From NCBI RefSeq assembly GCF_000442255.1, contig NZ_KE557284.1, positions 98,822 through 162,821 of the forward strand: DNA of 64,000 nt. Direction: 5' to 3'. Shown here piece after piece: positions 53,725-62,775 of the stretch. The notes beneath the pieces were generated by a model. That model searched no databases, was not told the origin of the DNA, and saw only the letters and a program-made list of their open reading frames with translations. Position 1 is the first letter of the stretch. Every line of letters starts with the position of its first letter. The translations under genes and the position numbers were made by a program. Source of the DNA: Salipiger mucosus DSM 16094 (GTDB lineage: Bacteria > Pseudomonadota > Alphaproteobacteria > Rhodobacterales > Rhodobacteraceae).

Positions 53725-54675
53725 TTAACGCAAACCCGCGCGGCGCGCGGCCCGGTCGATCGCGGCGTCCACCTCGGGGATGGCGACGTGCTGCGGCATG
53801 TGGCCCACGCCGGGCAGGACGGTCAGCCGCGCGTCGCGGATCTGCTCGTCCAGCGGCACCGAGTGGATCTGAAGCCCGACCGTTGTATCGGCGCTGCCGT
53901 GCAGGATCTCGACCGGCACGTCGATGTCGCCGTAGCGCGGCACCATGGCGCGGATTTCCTCTTTCAGGCCCGCGCGTTGCAGGGCGTTCGCACGGATCGA
54001 TTCCGGCCGCAGCGTGAGCGGTGCGCCGATGTGCGTGGCATAGCCCTCGGGCACGGGCTGCGGCGCGAAGATCTCGGCGATGGCATCCTGCACCACGCCC
54101 TCCGGCGCCCAGGCCGAGATCGCGGGGTTCGCGAGCGGTCCCAGCGGCCCGGAGGTGATCTTGTAGTAGGTCGGCAGGTCCGTCTCCCAGGTCTGGGAGG
54201 CGGCGGCCAGCAGCACCAGCGCCGAGATCCGGTCGGGGTGGTTCACAGCCCAGGCCAGCGCCACGGCCCCGCCGTAGGACTGGCCCAGCACCAACGGCCG
54301 TTCCGCGCCTAGCCGGCGGGCGCCCTCGGACAGCAGTTCGGCCTGCTCGAAGATCGTGGCGCCGTCGTCGCCGAGCGGCGGGGTGTAGCCCAGCCCGGGG
54401 CGGTCGAAGGCAATGACGCGGTAGTCGTCCGACAGCCGCTCGACCGCGTCGAAGGTCCAGTCGCGCAGGTTCCCCGAGGCGCCGTGGATCAGCACCAGCG
54501 GCGGCCCGCTGCCGGCCTCGACGTAGTGCAGGCGCTGGCCACCCACCTCGAGGAAGTCGCCCGATGGCGGATAGGCGGCCTCGGCCTCGGTGGTTTCGCG
54601 CGTGGCCTTCCACTGCGTCACCGCGCAGCTGGACAATCCAAGAAAGGCGAGCGCGATCAGCAGGTTATATATCAA
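53725..54675 (-). CDS. Lipid-anchored alpha/beta hydrolase
   Basis: A 316-residue alpha/beta hydrolase. The N-terminus MIYNLLIALAFLGLSSC has a lipobox-like ending (LSSC), so attachment to a membrane is likely. The oxyanion strand is VLIHGASGNLRDW, the nucleophile elbow GQSYGG, the acid region HGSADTTVG and the catalytic His GVGHMPQHV. The start is a TTG three bases after the metA stop, which suggests translation coupled to metA. The substrate is unknown. Confidence 0.83.
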   Translation of the reverse strand: MIYNLLIALAFLGLSSCAVTQWKATRETTEAEAAYPPSGDFLEVGGQRLHYVEAGSGPPLVLIHGASGNLRDWTFDAVERLSDDYRVIAFDRPGLGYTPPLGDDGATIFEQAELLSEGARRLGAERPLVLGQSYGGAVALAWAVNHPDRISALVLLAAASQTWETDLPTYYKITSGPLGPLANPAISAWAPEGVVQDAIAEIFAPQPVPEGYATHIGAPLTLRPESIRANALQRAGLKEEIRAMVPRYGDIDVPVEILHGSADTTVGLQIHSVPLDEQIRDARLTVLPGVGHMPQHVAIPEVDAAIDRAARRAGLR

Positions 54676-54678
54676 GTC

Positions 54679-55632
54679 TTACATCCCGTAGGAGGTCCGG
54701 AAGTCGATCTGCTCGATCCCGACGAGGTCCAGGTCGAAGGGCGAGGTCTGGTAGATCTCGTTGATCCAGTTTCCATATAGAAGGAACGCCTGCGATCGCC
54801 ACCGGTTCTGCGGCGTTTTCGTCGGGTCGTCGTCCGGGTAGTAGTTCGCCGGGACGTTGATCTCCTTCCCGCTCTCGACGTCGCGGTCGTACTCCTCCTT
54901 GAGGGTGCCGCTGTCGTATTCGAGGTGGTTGAAGATGTAGATCGCCCGGTGACAGGGATCCTCGACCAGCGCGGGGCCGGTCTCGGGGCTGTCGATCAGG
55001 ATCGGCAGGCCGGCGGCCTCGATCTCGTTGCGGCGCACCTCGGTCCAGCGCGAGACGGGCATCACCATCGCGTCCGAGAATCCCCGCAGGTAGGGCGAGA
55101 GCACGTCGCGCACCTGGTGGCGGATGCAGCCGAAGGCCTTGCGCTCGAGCATGTGCTTCTTGACGCCGTGGAAATGGTTGATCATCGCCATCGCGCCCCA
55201 GCAGACACCCATGGTCGAATGCACGTGAGTCTGGGTCCAGGCAAAGATCCGGCGGAGTTCGTCCCAGTAGGTGACGGATTCGAACTCCAGGTGCTCGATG
55301 GGCGCGCCGGTGATGATGAGACCGTCGAACCGCTCGCCGCTGGCCTCGACCTCGGCGAAGGGGCGATAGAAGCTCTCCATGTGCTCGGCCGCCGTGTTCT
55401 TGGTGGCGTGCTCGGTCATGCGGATGAGCGAGAACTCGATCTGAAGCGGCGTGTGGCCGATCAGTCGGGCGAACTGTGTCTCGGTGGTGATCTTTTTCGG
55501 CATCAGGTTCAGCAACCCGATGCGGAGGGGACGCACGTCCTGCCTGTTGGCCGCATCCTCGGACATCACCATGACGTTTTCACGGCTGAGAATCTCGTAT
55601 GCTGGCAGGTCGGCGGGCAGTTTGATCGGCAT
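54679..55632 (-). CDS. metA: Homoserine O-acyltransferase MetA
   Basis: A 317-residue MetA-family enzyme that acylates homoserine in methionine synthesis. The start [41 protein letters not shown], the nucleophile Cys in [17 protein letters not shown] and the following conserved His region are present. Acyl donor (acetyl- or succinyl-CoA) cannot be decided by eye; alphaproteobacterial MetA proteins are often acetyltransferases. It is followed immediately by the lipid-anchored hydrolase gene. Confidence 0.94.
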   Translation of the reverse strand: MPIKLPADLPAYEILSRENVMVMSEDAANRQDVRPLRIGLLNLMPKKITTETQFARLIGHTPLQIEFSLIRMTEHATKNTAAEHMESFYRPFAEVEASGERFDGLIITGAPIEHLEFESVTYWDELRRIFAWTQTHVHSTMGVCWGAMAMINHFHGVKKHMLERKAFGCIRHQVRDVLSPYLRGFSDAMVMPVSRWTEVRRNEIEAAGLPILIDSPETGPALVEDPCHRAIYIFNHLEYDSGTLKEEYDRDVESGKEINVPANYYPDDDPTKTPQNRWRSQAFLLYGNWINEIYQTSPFDLDLVGIEQIDFRTSYGM

Positions 55633-55941
55633 GTGTCGGCTCTTGCTGGGGACCCGTCAGATATGGTGCGCCGCGTGACATGACAAGACAGGGCCGCGGC
55701 GGTGCCGCGGGCGCGCGAACAGGACGTCGGGGTCCGTTTTCAGATATGGAGCTTTGGTGGGTCTCTTTTCCATCATTATCGTCACGGTTTCCACCCCTGT
55801 CCCGGTCGGGGCCCCTTTGAGGGGAAAAAGTTCTGTCGCGGGGGCATCTGCTTTGCAGATCGGCGCGGCCGGGCGGTTGCGGGCAGACCGCGGGTCGTCA
55901 CCCTGCGGCAGGGCCCGCCTGGCCCGCCGGCGCGCGCCGGC
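55633..55941. other. Intergenic region upstream of metA, 309 bases
   Basis: The region should carry the metA promoter and leader. It contains the hairpin CCGCGGC (55694-55700) with GCCGCGG (55704-55710), a perfect small stem ATCTGC-TTT-GCAGAT (55848-55862), and a GC-rich dyad just after the P-loop gene. I compared the leader with the SAM-II and SAM/SAH riboswitches known upstream of methionine genes in alphaproteobacteria and could not identify either. Confidence 0.4.
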
Positions 55942-56802
55942 TCAGCGCATCGGCAGCGAGGCGGCCACGATGTCGACGAAATCGCGCGAGTCGCGGACGC
56001 TGGCCATGTCGCTCGCGTCGACGGTCACGCCCCAGTTCCGCGCCATCGCCGCGTAGCGCGGCTGGCGGTGCGCCAGCGCGCGGGAATAGGTCCAGCGGAT
56101 GAAGGTGTCGGGATCGACCTCCTCCTCGCGCAGCCCCTCGGTCTCGAGGTATTCCGCCCAGGCCGCCGCAAGGAACTCGGGCTGGTAGGCCATGGGCTTG
56201 GGCGCCTTGTCGAAACGCCGCACGAGCTCCTCGGTATGGGCATCGCTGCCGCGGATCCAGATCATCAGCGCGACCGAGGACAGCTCGGAGAGGATCGGGT
56301 CCTCGGGGTCCTCGGCATCGACCCATTCGCAGATCGACCCGCCGGTGTCGCAGACGAAGTTGGGATAACCGTAGAGGTCTTCGGCCCGGTCGATGAAATA
56401 GCCGGTGTCCAGAAGCGCGTTCTCCTCGGCGCGGCGGAACTGGTCCTGCCGCAGCTGGTAGGTCTCCATCGGCAGGCCGCCGCGCGACGGGTCGCCCGGC
56501 TTGCCCAGGTAGGCCGAGACCGGCTTGAGGTTGTCGAAGCTCATGTTCGCGCCGATGAAGATCGAGTCGGTCAGCAGCAGCTCGCGCAGGAAGGGGACCT
56601 TCATCGCCTCGCGCTTGGCGTTGTCGGCGATGTATTCGCCCATGTAACGGGTGCCGATGCGGTAATCGATCGAGTAGTGAAACCAGGCGGCATCCTCGCG
56701 CAGGATCGAGGAGACATGCGTCTTGCCGAGCCCGGACATCGCGAAGAGAAGCACGCGCCGGCGCGTCGCGGCGCGCCAGTCGGAGGCGGTCTGGTAAAGC
56801 AT
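55942..56802 (-). CDS. P-loop ATPase-like protein of unknown function
   Basis: A 286-residue soluble protein. A Walker A-like loop is near the N-terminus (VLLFAMSGLGKTHVSS, residues about 18-33). The middle includes LLTDSIFIGANMSFDNLKPVSAYLG and FVCDTGGSICEWVD, the latter like a nucleotide/phosphate-binding segment. It is conserved in type in Rhodobacteraceae where it is simply called ATPase. No membrane segment or signal is seen. It is alone, with about 110 bases to the porin gene. Function cannot be assigned. Confidence 0.7.
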   Translation of the reverse strand: MLYQTASDWRAATRRRVLLFAMSGLGKTHVSSILREDAAWFHYSIDYRIGTRYMGEYIADNAKREAMKVPFLRELLLTDSIFIGANMSFDNLKPVSAYLGKPGDPSRGGLPMETYQLRQDQFRRAEENALLDTGYFIDRAEDLYGYPNFVCDTGGSICEWVDAEDPEDPILSELSSVALMIWIRGSDAHTEELVRRFDKAPKPMAYQPEFLAAAWAEYLETEGLREEEVDPDTFIRWTYSRALAHRQPRYAAMARNWGVTVDASDMASVRDSRDFVDIVAASLPMR

Positions 56803-56911
56803 CTGGCCAAGATTCCCTGCTGGTCCGGAAGTCTCTCGTAATCCGGCGGAAGGGTCGCGTCAAACCCGACCGGGCAGGGCGCGCCTGGCGCCCCGCCCGG
56901 AACGGCAATCT

Positions 56912-58060
56912 TCAGAACTTCATGGCCACCTTGAGCCCGAAACCGACGGCCGAGTTGTCGCTGAACTCGGCTTGGGCGATGCCCGGTGCCGTGAAGGGCT
57001 TGCCGTCGCCGAGCCGGGTGTAGCTCACCCCGCCCGAGACGGTCATGCTCTCGGTCACGTCGTAGGCGCCCCCAACCGTGAGCTGGGTGTAGCCCGTGGT
57101 GGGCGAGAGCGGCGAGAGCAGCTCGTCGCCGCCCGGCTCGTAGGTGACGGCGACCGAGCCGGCGAACCGGTCGGTGAGCTGCCGGCCGAGCCCGATCTTG
57201 TAGGCCGTCGTGTCATCGAGGTCGATCAGACCCGCGCCCGTGACCGCGACGATCCGGTCGGCGTCGACCTTGAACTGGCTGTGCTTGACGTGCCGGATCG
57301 AGCCGAAGAGCAGCGTGTCCTGCGCGATACCCGTCTGGAACTCCAGGTTCCAGCTTTCGGGCGTCGTCACCTCGGTGGTCGAGCTGCCGTTGAGCAGCGG
57401 CATCGCCGGCAGCGGGCCGGGGCCGTCGGGATCGATCAGCGGGCCGCTCTCGGTGGTGTCCATGTCGTGCGAGATGGCCGAGTTGTAGGTCAGCGCCACG
57501 CGCAGCGCGATGTCGGGCCGCTCGTAGGCGACGCCCGCGACGTAGCCCAGCTCGTAGTCCGTATCGAGCGAGATGTCGTAGCCGCTCACCGGGCCGTAGG
57601 CCGCGCCGCGCAGGTGGATGTCGCCCTGGGCCTTCTGGTAGCGCAGGCCGCCAAAGGCGCTGAAGTTGTCGTTGATGCGGTATTTCAGCAGCGCGGTCAG
57701 CGCGTCGGTCGCCGCGTCGGCGGTGGTGCCGCCGAAGGGAATGTTCCCGTCCTCGTAGGCGACATCGGCGCCGAAGGGCCGGTCGTAGGTCACCGCCATC
57801 GCCAGCCTGTCGGTCAGGTCGGTCTTGAAGGCGATCGCGGGCAGCCAGAAGTCGCCCGAGACGTCATCGAGGTCCTGCGGCGGATACAGCGGCCCGTTCT
57901 CGCCGGTCACCGAGGTGATCCCCCGGCCCAGCGAGAACTCCAGGTGCGTCCCGGTCTCGTACAGGATCATTGCGGATTGCGGCATGCGCTCGATGCCGCC
58001 GGCCTGCAGGCCGGTGGCGCTGAGGACGGCCAGCGCGCCCCCCGTAACGGCGGTTTTCAT
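56912..58060 (-). CDS. FadL/OmpP1/TodX-family outer-membrane transporter
   Basis: A 382-residue exported beta-barrel. The signal (about 1-20) is followed by IERMPQSAMILYETGTHLEF, and the mature chain has many alternating hydrophobic/aromatic strands and ends in the terminal Phe of KVAMKF, as barrels do. FadL-type channels take hydrophobic compounds such as fatty acids or aromatics across the outer membrane. The substrate is unknown. It is a single gene. Confidence 0.87.
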   Translation of the reverse strand: MKTAVTGGALAVLSATGLQAGGIERMPQSAMILYETGTHLEFSLGRGITSVTGENGPLYPPQDLDDVSGDFWLPAIAFKTDLTDRLAMAVTYDRPFGADVAYEDGNIPFGGTTADAATDALTALLKYRINDNFSAFGGLRYQKAQGDIHLRGAAYGPVSGYDISLDTDYELGYVAGVAYERPDIALRVALTYNSAISHDMDTTESGPLIDPDGPGPLPAMPLLNGSSTTEVTTPESWNLEFQTGIAQDTLLFGSIRHVKHSQFKVDADRIVAVTGAGLIDLDDTTAYKIGLGRQLTDRFAGSVAVTYEPGGDELLSPLSPTTGYTQLTVGGAYDVTESMTVSGGVSYTRLGDGKPFTAPGIAQAEFSDNSAVGFGLKVAMKF

Positions 58061-58162
58061 GATGATCTCATCCCTTTGTCTCTCCTCCGCCTTCAGGCGT
58101 AGCCAAGTGCCGTTGTCCGAACAATCTTTGACGGGACGTCAGCCTTTACCGCCGACGTCACG

Positions 58163-59068
58163 TCACGATTTCGCGGCGACGCCGCGGGTTTCTTTCAGAA
58201 TGTTGAAATAGTTGGCGGCAAAAATCACCGCTGCACCAAGAAACACCCAAGGGTCCAGCGCCTCGGCGTAGATCGCCATGCCCAGCAGGGCGATCACCGG
58301 CAGGCGCGCGAAGTCGATCGGCATGACCACCGCCGCAGGCGCCAGAGACAGTGCCGTGGTCAGGCAGTAGTGTGCCACCAGCCCGGCAAAGGCGATGACC
58401 ACCACGAAGGGCCAGCTTTCGAGCGAGGGCACCGCGATCTGCCCGTCGATGCCCGCGCAGACCAGCCCGAAGACCGCCTGCATGGCGGTCAGCCAGAACA
58501 GGATGCAGACCGTGCTCTCGGTCCGCGTCAGCCGCCGCGTGAAGACCGCCGAACCGGCAAAGCCCAGTGCCGCCCCCAGCGCCGCGAGCTGGCCGATCTC
58601 GAAGGTCGCGGGCGAGGGCCGCGTCACGATCAGGATGCCGGCAAAGCCCACCGCCGCCGCGATCATCCGCGAGGTCGTCAGCCGCTCGCTCAGCACCAGC
58701 GGCGACAGCAGGATCGCCCAGAGCGGCGAGGTGAACTCGACCGCGAAGACCTGCGCCAGCGGGATGGTGGCGATGGCGAAGAACCACAGGTTCTGGCCGG
58801 TGAAATGGCTGAAGTTGCGCACGATCTGCAGACCGAAGCGCCGCGTCGTGACCTCGTGCCGGCGCCCGGCGAGGCTGATCGCGACGACGACGATGCCGAA
58901 GCCCAGCACCGAGCGGTAGAGCATGATCTCGAAGGTATCGAGCTCGAGGCTGACCGCGCGGCCCGAGATCGCCATGGCCGAGAAGGACACGATGGCCCCG
59001 ATCATCCAAAGACAGGCCTTGATGGTCTCGCTGGCGGGCGTGTGCGTGCTGGTGGATTCGGCGCTCAT
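58163..59068 (-). CDS. EamA/DMT-family transporter
   Basis: A 301-residue membrane protein with about ten helices in two EamA repeats, starting with a short polar N-terminus MSAESTSTHTPASETIKACL. RNFSHFTGQNLWFFAIATIP and AVEFTSPLWAILLSPLVLSE are typical of the RhaT/YdcZ-like drug/metabolite group. The ATG overlaps the stop of the upstream monooxygenase-like gene (ATGA), so the two are coupled. The substrate is unknown. Confidence 0.87.
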   Translation of the reverse strand: MSAESTSTHTPASETIKACLWMIGAIVSFSAMAISGRAVSLELDTFEIMLYRSVLGFGIVVVAISLAGRRHEVTTRRFGLQIVRNFSHFTGQNLWFFAIATIPLAQVFAVEFTSPLWAILLSPLVLSERLTTSRMIAAAVGFAGILIVTRPSPATFEIGQLAALGAALGFAGSAVFTRRLTRTESTVCILFWLTAMQAVFGLVCAGIDGQIAVPSLESWPFVVVIAFAGLVAHYCLTTALSLAPAAVVMPIDFARLPVIALLGMAIYAEALDPWVFLGAAVIFAANYFNILKETRGVAAKS

Positions 59069-59337
59069 GCCTCCTCCACCGCGTAGTCGCGGGGGTAGCC
59101 GGCCGTCAGCCGATACCACTCCGAGGCGCGGTTGCGCACCTGGTGCGCGTCAAGCGCGGCCCGGTCGGTGAAAAGCTCGTCCACGGTGAAGGTGCCGGGG
59201 ACGGTTTCGGTCACATCGAACCGCAGGCAGCCCGGCTCGGCGCGGGTCAGGCGGATGTGGTCGGGCAGGGCGGCGCGCAGCGTCGGCGCGTCCTCTGGGG
59301 GGCATGTCAGGGTGCCGCGCAGGCGGATCCGGGTCAT
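59065..59337 (-). CDS. Putative quinol monooxygenase (ABM domain)
   Basis: A 90-residue antibiotic-biosynthesis-monooxygenase-type dimeric barrel. The segment DHIRLTRAEPGCLRFDVTET and the acidic VDELFTDRAALDAHQ are family-like. ATG 59337 is chosen with a GGAG ribosome site; a GTG two codons upstream is an alternative. It is translationally coupled to the DMT exporter that follows. Substrate unknown. Confidence 0.85.
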   Translation of the reverse strand: MTRIRLRGTLTCPPEDAPTLRAALPDHIRLTRAEPGCLRFDVTETVPGTFTVDELFTDRAALDAHQVRNRASEWYRLTAGYPRDYAVEEA

Positions 59338-59397
59338 CGTCACTCCTTTCGGAGCGCGACATTGAGGCCCGGTCGGTCAAACGGCAACCCCCGGTGG

Positions 59398-59928
59398 TCA
59401 GGCGGGCGCGCGTTCTTGTCTTGGCTGTGGCATCTCCGCCTGTGCGGCGCGGCTCTGCTCGAACTCCCGCCGCCAGACCCATGCGTCGCGCTCGTGATCG
59501 TCGAGTGCCTCGCGCAGCCGCCGGACCTGGTCGCTGAAGTGCTCGACCCGCGCCAGGGCCATGCCAAGCAGGCCCGCGGCCAGCATCCCTGCGGCGGCCA
59601 CGGCGGCGCCCGCGGGTGCCCATCCGGCCCAGGCTAGCGCCGCTTCCAGCAGGATCGCGATGCAGATGGTGACGTCGCGCAGCCGCTTGGCATGGCGCAG
59701 CCGCCGCTCGGCGCTGGCGACGCGCAGCTCGGTCTCGGCGGCGAGCCGGCCCGAGATCTCGATCAGCGCCCGCATCCGTGCGCCCGGCGCCCCCGACGAG
59801 ACCGGCGCCCCCGGCCCGCGCCGCAGCGGCGGGGCGGCGAGGCGCCAGAGCGTCTGGATCGCGATGTTGTAGGCGAAGGCGGCGGTGGCCAGCCAGGCGA
59901 CCGTGACGATGGCGAGCAGCAGTATCAT
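59398..59928 (-). CDS. DUF2721-like membrane protein
   Basis: A 176-residue protein: a first helix (MILLLAIVTVAWLATAAFAY), a cytoplasmic coiled segment with RALIEISGRLAAETELRVAS, two further helices (about 92-135) and a charged C-terminal tail. The layout is that of DUF2721 proteins; function unknown. The start codon at 59928 is preferred but upstream frames remain open to 59988 and no good ribosome site is seen. Confidence 0.65.
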   Translation of the reverse strand: MILLLAIVTVAWLATAAFAYNIAIQTLWRLAAPPLRRGPGAPVSSGAPGARMRALIEISGRLAAETELRVASAERRLRHAKRLRDVTICIAILLEAALAWAGWAPAGAAVAAAGMLAAGLLGMALARVEHFSDQVRRLREALDDHERDAWVWRREFEQSRAAQAEMPQPRQERAPA

Positions 59929-60021
59929 TGGCGGGCGGTCCCGGAATGGCAGTCCTGAATGCACTTCAGGATAGCGCAGAACCGCCATTGCGAAAGTGCG
60001 GAATTCCTCACCACGCGGGCA

Positions 60022-60042
60022 GGGCGCGGGGTCACCGCGCCC
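60022..60042 (-). terminator. Terminator-like hairpin after guaA
   Basis: GGGCGCGG (60022-60029) pairs with CCGCGCCC (60035-60042) over a 5-base loop directly after the guaA stop. There is no T-tract on the minus strand, so termination strength is uncertain. Confidence 0.5.
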
Positions 60043-60045
60043 GCA

Positions 60046-61608
60046 TCACTCCAGTTCGATGGTGCCCGGCGGCTTCGAGGTGCAGTCGTAGAAGACGCGG
60101 TTGATGCCCTTCACCTCGTTGATGATCCGGGTCGAGGTTTCGCCCAGGAAGTCGTGGCTGAAGGGGTAGTAATCCGCCGTCATCCCGTCGACCGAGGTGA
60201 CCGCGCGCAGGCCGAGCGCGTAGTCGTAGGTGCGCCCGTCGCCCATGACGCCCACGGTGCGCATCGGCAGGATCGCGGCGAAGGCCTGCCAGATCTCGTC
60301 GTAGAGCCCGTGCTTGCGGATCTGGTCGATGTAGACGGCATCCGCCTTGCGCAGGATCTCGAGCTTGTCGCGGGTGATCTCGCCCGGGCAGCGGATGGCA
60401 AGGCCCGGCCCCGGGAAGGGATGGCGGCCGATGAAGCTGTCCGGCAGGCCCAGCTCGCGGCCCAGCGCGCGGACCTCGTCCTTGAAGAGCTCGCGCAGCG
60501 GCTCGACCAGCTTCAGGCCCATCTTCTCGGGCAGGCCACCCACGTTGTGATGGCTCTTGATCGTCACCGACGGGCCGCCCGAGAACGACACGCTCTCGAT
60601 CACGTCTGGGTAGAGCGTGCCCTGCGCGAGGAATTCCGCGCCCTCGATGTCGTTCGCATGCTTCTGGAAGACGTCGATGAAGAGCCGGCCGATGGTCTTG
60701 CGCTTCTGCTCGGGGTCCGAGACGCCCTCGAGCTCGCCCAGGAACAGATCGGATTCATCCGCGTGGATCAGCGGAATGTTGTAGTGGTCGCGGAAGAGGG
60801 TCGTGACCTCCTCGGCCTCGTTGAGGCGCAGCAGCCCGTGGTCGACGAAGACGCAGGTCAGCTGGTCGCCGATGGCCTCGTGGATCAGCACCGCCGCGAC
60901 CGAGCTGTCTACCCCGCCCGAAAGTCCGCAGATCACCTTGCGGTCGCCGACCTGTTCGCGGATCTGGCGGATCGCCTCGTCGCGGTAGGCCTCCATGGTC
61001 CAGTCGCCGGCAAAGCCCGCGTCGCGTACGAAGTTCTCGTACAGCGTCTTGCCGTTCGGCGTGTGGTGCACCTCGGGGTGGAACTGCACCGCGTAGAAGC
61101 GCCGCTCGAGGTCGGCGGTCACCGCGAAGGGCGCGCCGGGCGAGGTGCCGTAGGGCTTGAAGCCGGGGGCCAGCTCGGCGACGTGGTCGCCGTGGCTCAT
61201 CCAGACCTGCTCGCGGTGGCTGCCCTCGAGGAACCAGCCCTTGAGCAGGTCGATGCGCTCCTCGGTGGGCTGCACCCAGGCGCGGCCGAATTCCGAGGTG
61301 CCTTCGCCGCCCAGCACCTTGCCGCCAAGGTCCTGCATCATGACCTGCTGGCCATAGCAGATGCCGAGGATCGGCACGCCAAGCTCGTAGACCGACTGCG
61401 GCGGCCGGGGCGAGCCCTCGCGCGTGACGCTGTCGGGTCCGCCCGAGAAGATCACCGCCTTCGGCGCGAACTCGGCCAGGAAGGCGTCGGTGACGTTCTG
61501 GTAGGGGTGAATCTCGCAGTAGACGTTGAGCTCGCGCAGGCGGCGCGCGATCAGCTGCGTCACCTGGGAGCCGAAATCGATGATCAGGAGGCGGTCGTGC
61601 TGGGTCAT
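60046..61608 (-). CDS. guaA: GMP synthase (glutamine-hydrolysing)
   Basis: A 520-residue enzyme converting XMP to GMP. The N-terminal class I amidotransferase has the Cys in [10 protein letters not shown]; the ATP-pyrophosphatase loop is [20 protein letters not shown], and the C-terminal dimerisation domain ends [14 protein letters not shown] 61608 gives the usual N-terminus [15 protein letters not shown]; a GTG two codons upstream is an alternative. The gene is complete and single. Confidence 0.97.
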   Translation of the reverse strand: MTQHDRLLIIDFGSQVTQLIARRLRELNVYCEIHPYQNVTDAFLAEFAPKAVIFSGGPDSVTREGSPRPPQSVYELGVPILGICYGQQVMMQDLGGKVLGGEGTSEFGRAWVQPTEERIDLLKGWFLEGSHREQVWMSHGDHVAELAPGFKPYGTSPGAPFAVTADLERRFYAVQFHPEVHHTPNGKTLYENFVRDAGFAGDWTMEAYRDEAIRQIREQVGDRKVICGLSGGVDSSVAAVLIHEAIGDQLTCVFVDHGLLRLNEAEEVTTLFRDHYNIPLIHADESDLFLGELEGVSDPEQKRKTIGRLFIDVFQKHANDIEGAEFLAQGTLYPDVIESVSFSGGPSVTIKSHHNVGGLPEKMGLKLVEPLRELFKDEVRALGRELGLPDSFIGRHPFPGPGLAIRCPGEITRDKLEILRKADAVYIDQIRKHGLYDEIWQAFAAILPMRTVGVMGDGRTYDYALGLRAVTSVDGMTADYYPFSHDFLGETSTRIINEVKGINRVFYDCTSKPPGTIELE

Positions 61609-61660
61609 GGCCACGCTTTAGGCATGCCGCGCGGGGCGCGCAAGAGCCATGGCCCGCCGC

Positions 61661-62395
61661 TCAGCCCATGGAGTCGGATTTCGCCCGTCCCCGCGCCTTG
61701 TTGCGCTGCAGATCGTCGCGCTTGGACCACATGGCGATGCCCGACCAGCTCACGACATAGAACACGCCGATCCCGATCATGACCTCGCCGGGGATGGGCC
61801 CCGCGTCTGCGCGGTCGATCGCCTCGGCCAGCGAGTTGACCGCCGTCGGGTGCACCATGATCTTGCCGGCATAGGCGAGGCTCTGGATCAGCAGGATCCA
61901 CAGGTAGTTGCGCCGGATCCGCCGCCCGACGGCCACCATGAAGCTGACGTGGTAACGCGGCCGCAGGTAGTCGTTGGCCAGCACCGTCTGCCAGTCCTCC
62001 TCGAGGTGCAGGTCGCCCTCCGACAGCATCGGCGCGTAGAAATGCGTCTCCAGCCAGCGCGCCCGGGCGCGCCAGACGTTGAAGTAGCGATAGCGCCGCG
62101 CCTCGAGCACGAGGAAGAAGATGATCAGCACGCCCACCAGCACCAGCGGCAGCGGCGAGGCCCCCGGCGCGGCATAGGAGATCGACAGCGCGACCCCCAG
62201 CGTCACCACCGCCCAGTTCGTCGTGGTGTCGAGCCGCGTGCGCCAGATCGTGCTGCGGTAGACCTCGCCGCGGTAGAGATGCGCGATCGCGCCCATCTCG
62301 GCGGAATCGAGCGCCTTGCGTGGCTTGCCGTCGGGCGTGATGGTCGCCTCCTTCGTCCTTGCGCGCGCCTCGCGCGCGCCTCCTCCGGCCCGCAT
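61661..62395 (-). CDS. DUF2270-family membrane protein
   Basis: A 244-residue protein with three or four helices. The core AHLYRGEVYRSTIWRTRLDT, NWAVVTLGVALSISYA and the conserved FNVWRARARWLETHFYAPML are typical of DUF2270, a family of unknown function. The start is uncertain: ATG 62395, a TTG at 62422 upstream, or a later site. A perfect AAGGAGG (within 62353-62363) precedes an ATC codon rather than a standard start, noted separately. It follows guaA's neighbourhood conserved in this group. Confidence 0.8.
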   Translation of the reverse strand: MRAGGGAREARARTKEATITPDGKPRKALDSAEMGAIAHLYRGEVYRSTIWRTRLDTTTNWAVVTLGVALSISYAAPGASPLPLVLVGVLIIFFLVLEARRYRYFNVWRARARWLETHFYAPMLSEGDLHLEEDWQTVLANDYLRPRYHVSFMVAVGRRIRRNYLWILLIQSLAYAGKIMVHPTAVNSLAEAIDRADAGPIPGEVMIGIGVFYVVSWSGIAMWSKRDDLQRNKARGRAKSDSMG

Positions 62396-62431
62396 CGTGC
62401 CCCGCGGCGGCGCGGCGGTCAAACCCGGCGA

Positions 62432-62602
62432 TCAGGCAAAGATCAGCTCGACGATCAACGCGCCTATGATCCAGATCCCGAAGGTCAGCACGATGGCCAG
62501 CGGTCCGGGCAGCAGTCCCACGGCGCCCGCCAGCCCCGTGACCACGCCGATGCCGCCCACGAGACCCATCAGCGGCTTCTTCTTCCTGCGATCCAGCGGC
62601 AT
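62432..62602 (-). CDS. Small membrane protein, 56 aa
   Basis: A 56-residue protein with a basic start (MPLDRRKKKPLMG) and two hydrophobic helices (VGGIGVVTGLAGAVGLL and AIVLTFGIWIIGALIVELIF). ATG 62602 has a GGAGGATC ribosome site. An upstream in-frame ATG at 62623 would add seven residues. No known family is recognised. It may be co-transcribed with the DUF2270 gene that follows on the same strand. Confidence 0.65.
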   Translation of the reverse strand: MPLDRRKKKPLMGLVGGIGVVTGLAGAVGLLPGPLAIVLTFGIWIIGALIVELIFA

Positions 62603-62775
62603 GATCCGATCCTCCGCGCGCATCCTGCCACCGGCCCCGGTTGCGCGCCTTGATCTCGCGCATCGCGGGGCAGGGGCCGCCACGGAATGTCGCTTTTCCC
62701 CGTCATGCGCCGCAATCGCGACAAAACGAGGGGCGCAGTCGGGCTAGGGTCCGGGAAACGGCGCGGAGAACGGAC

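Noticed and set aside
55633-55760. Possible SAM-type riboswitch upstream of metA
   Set aside because: Such elements are common before methionine genes in this group, but the conserved core of SAM-II or SAM/SAH was not found in the leader.
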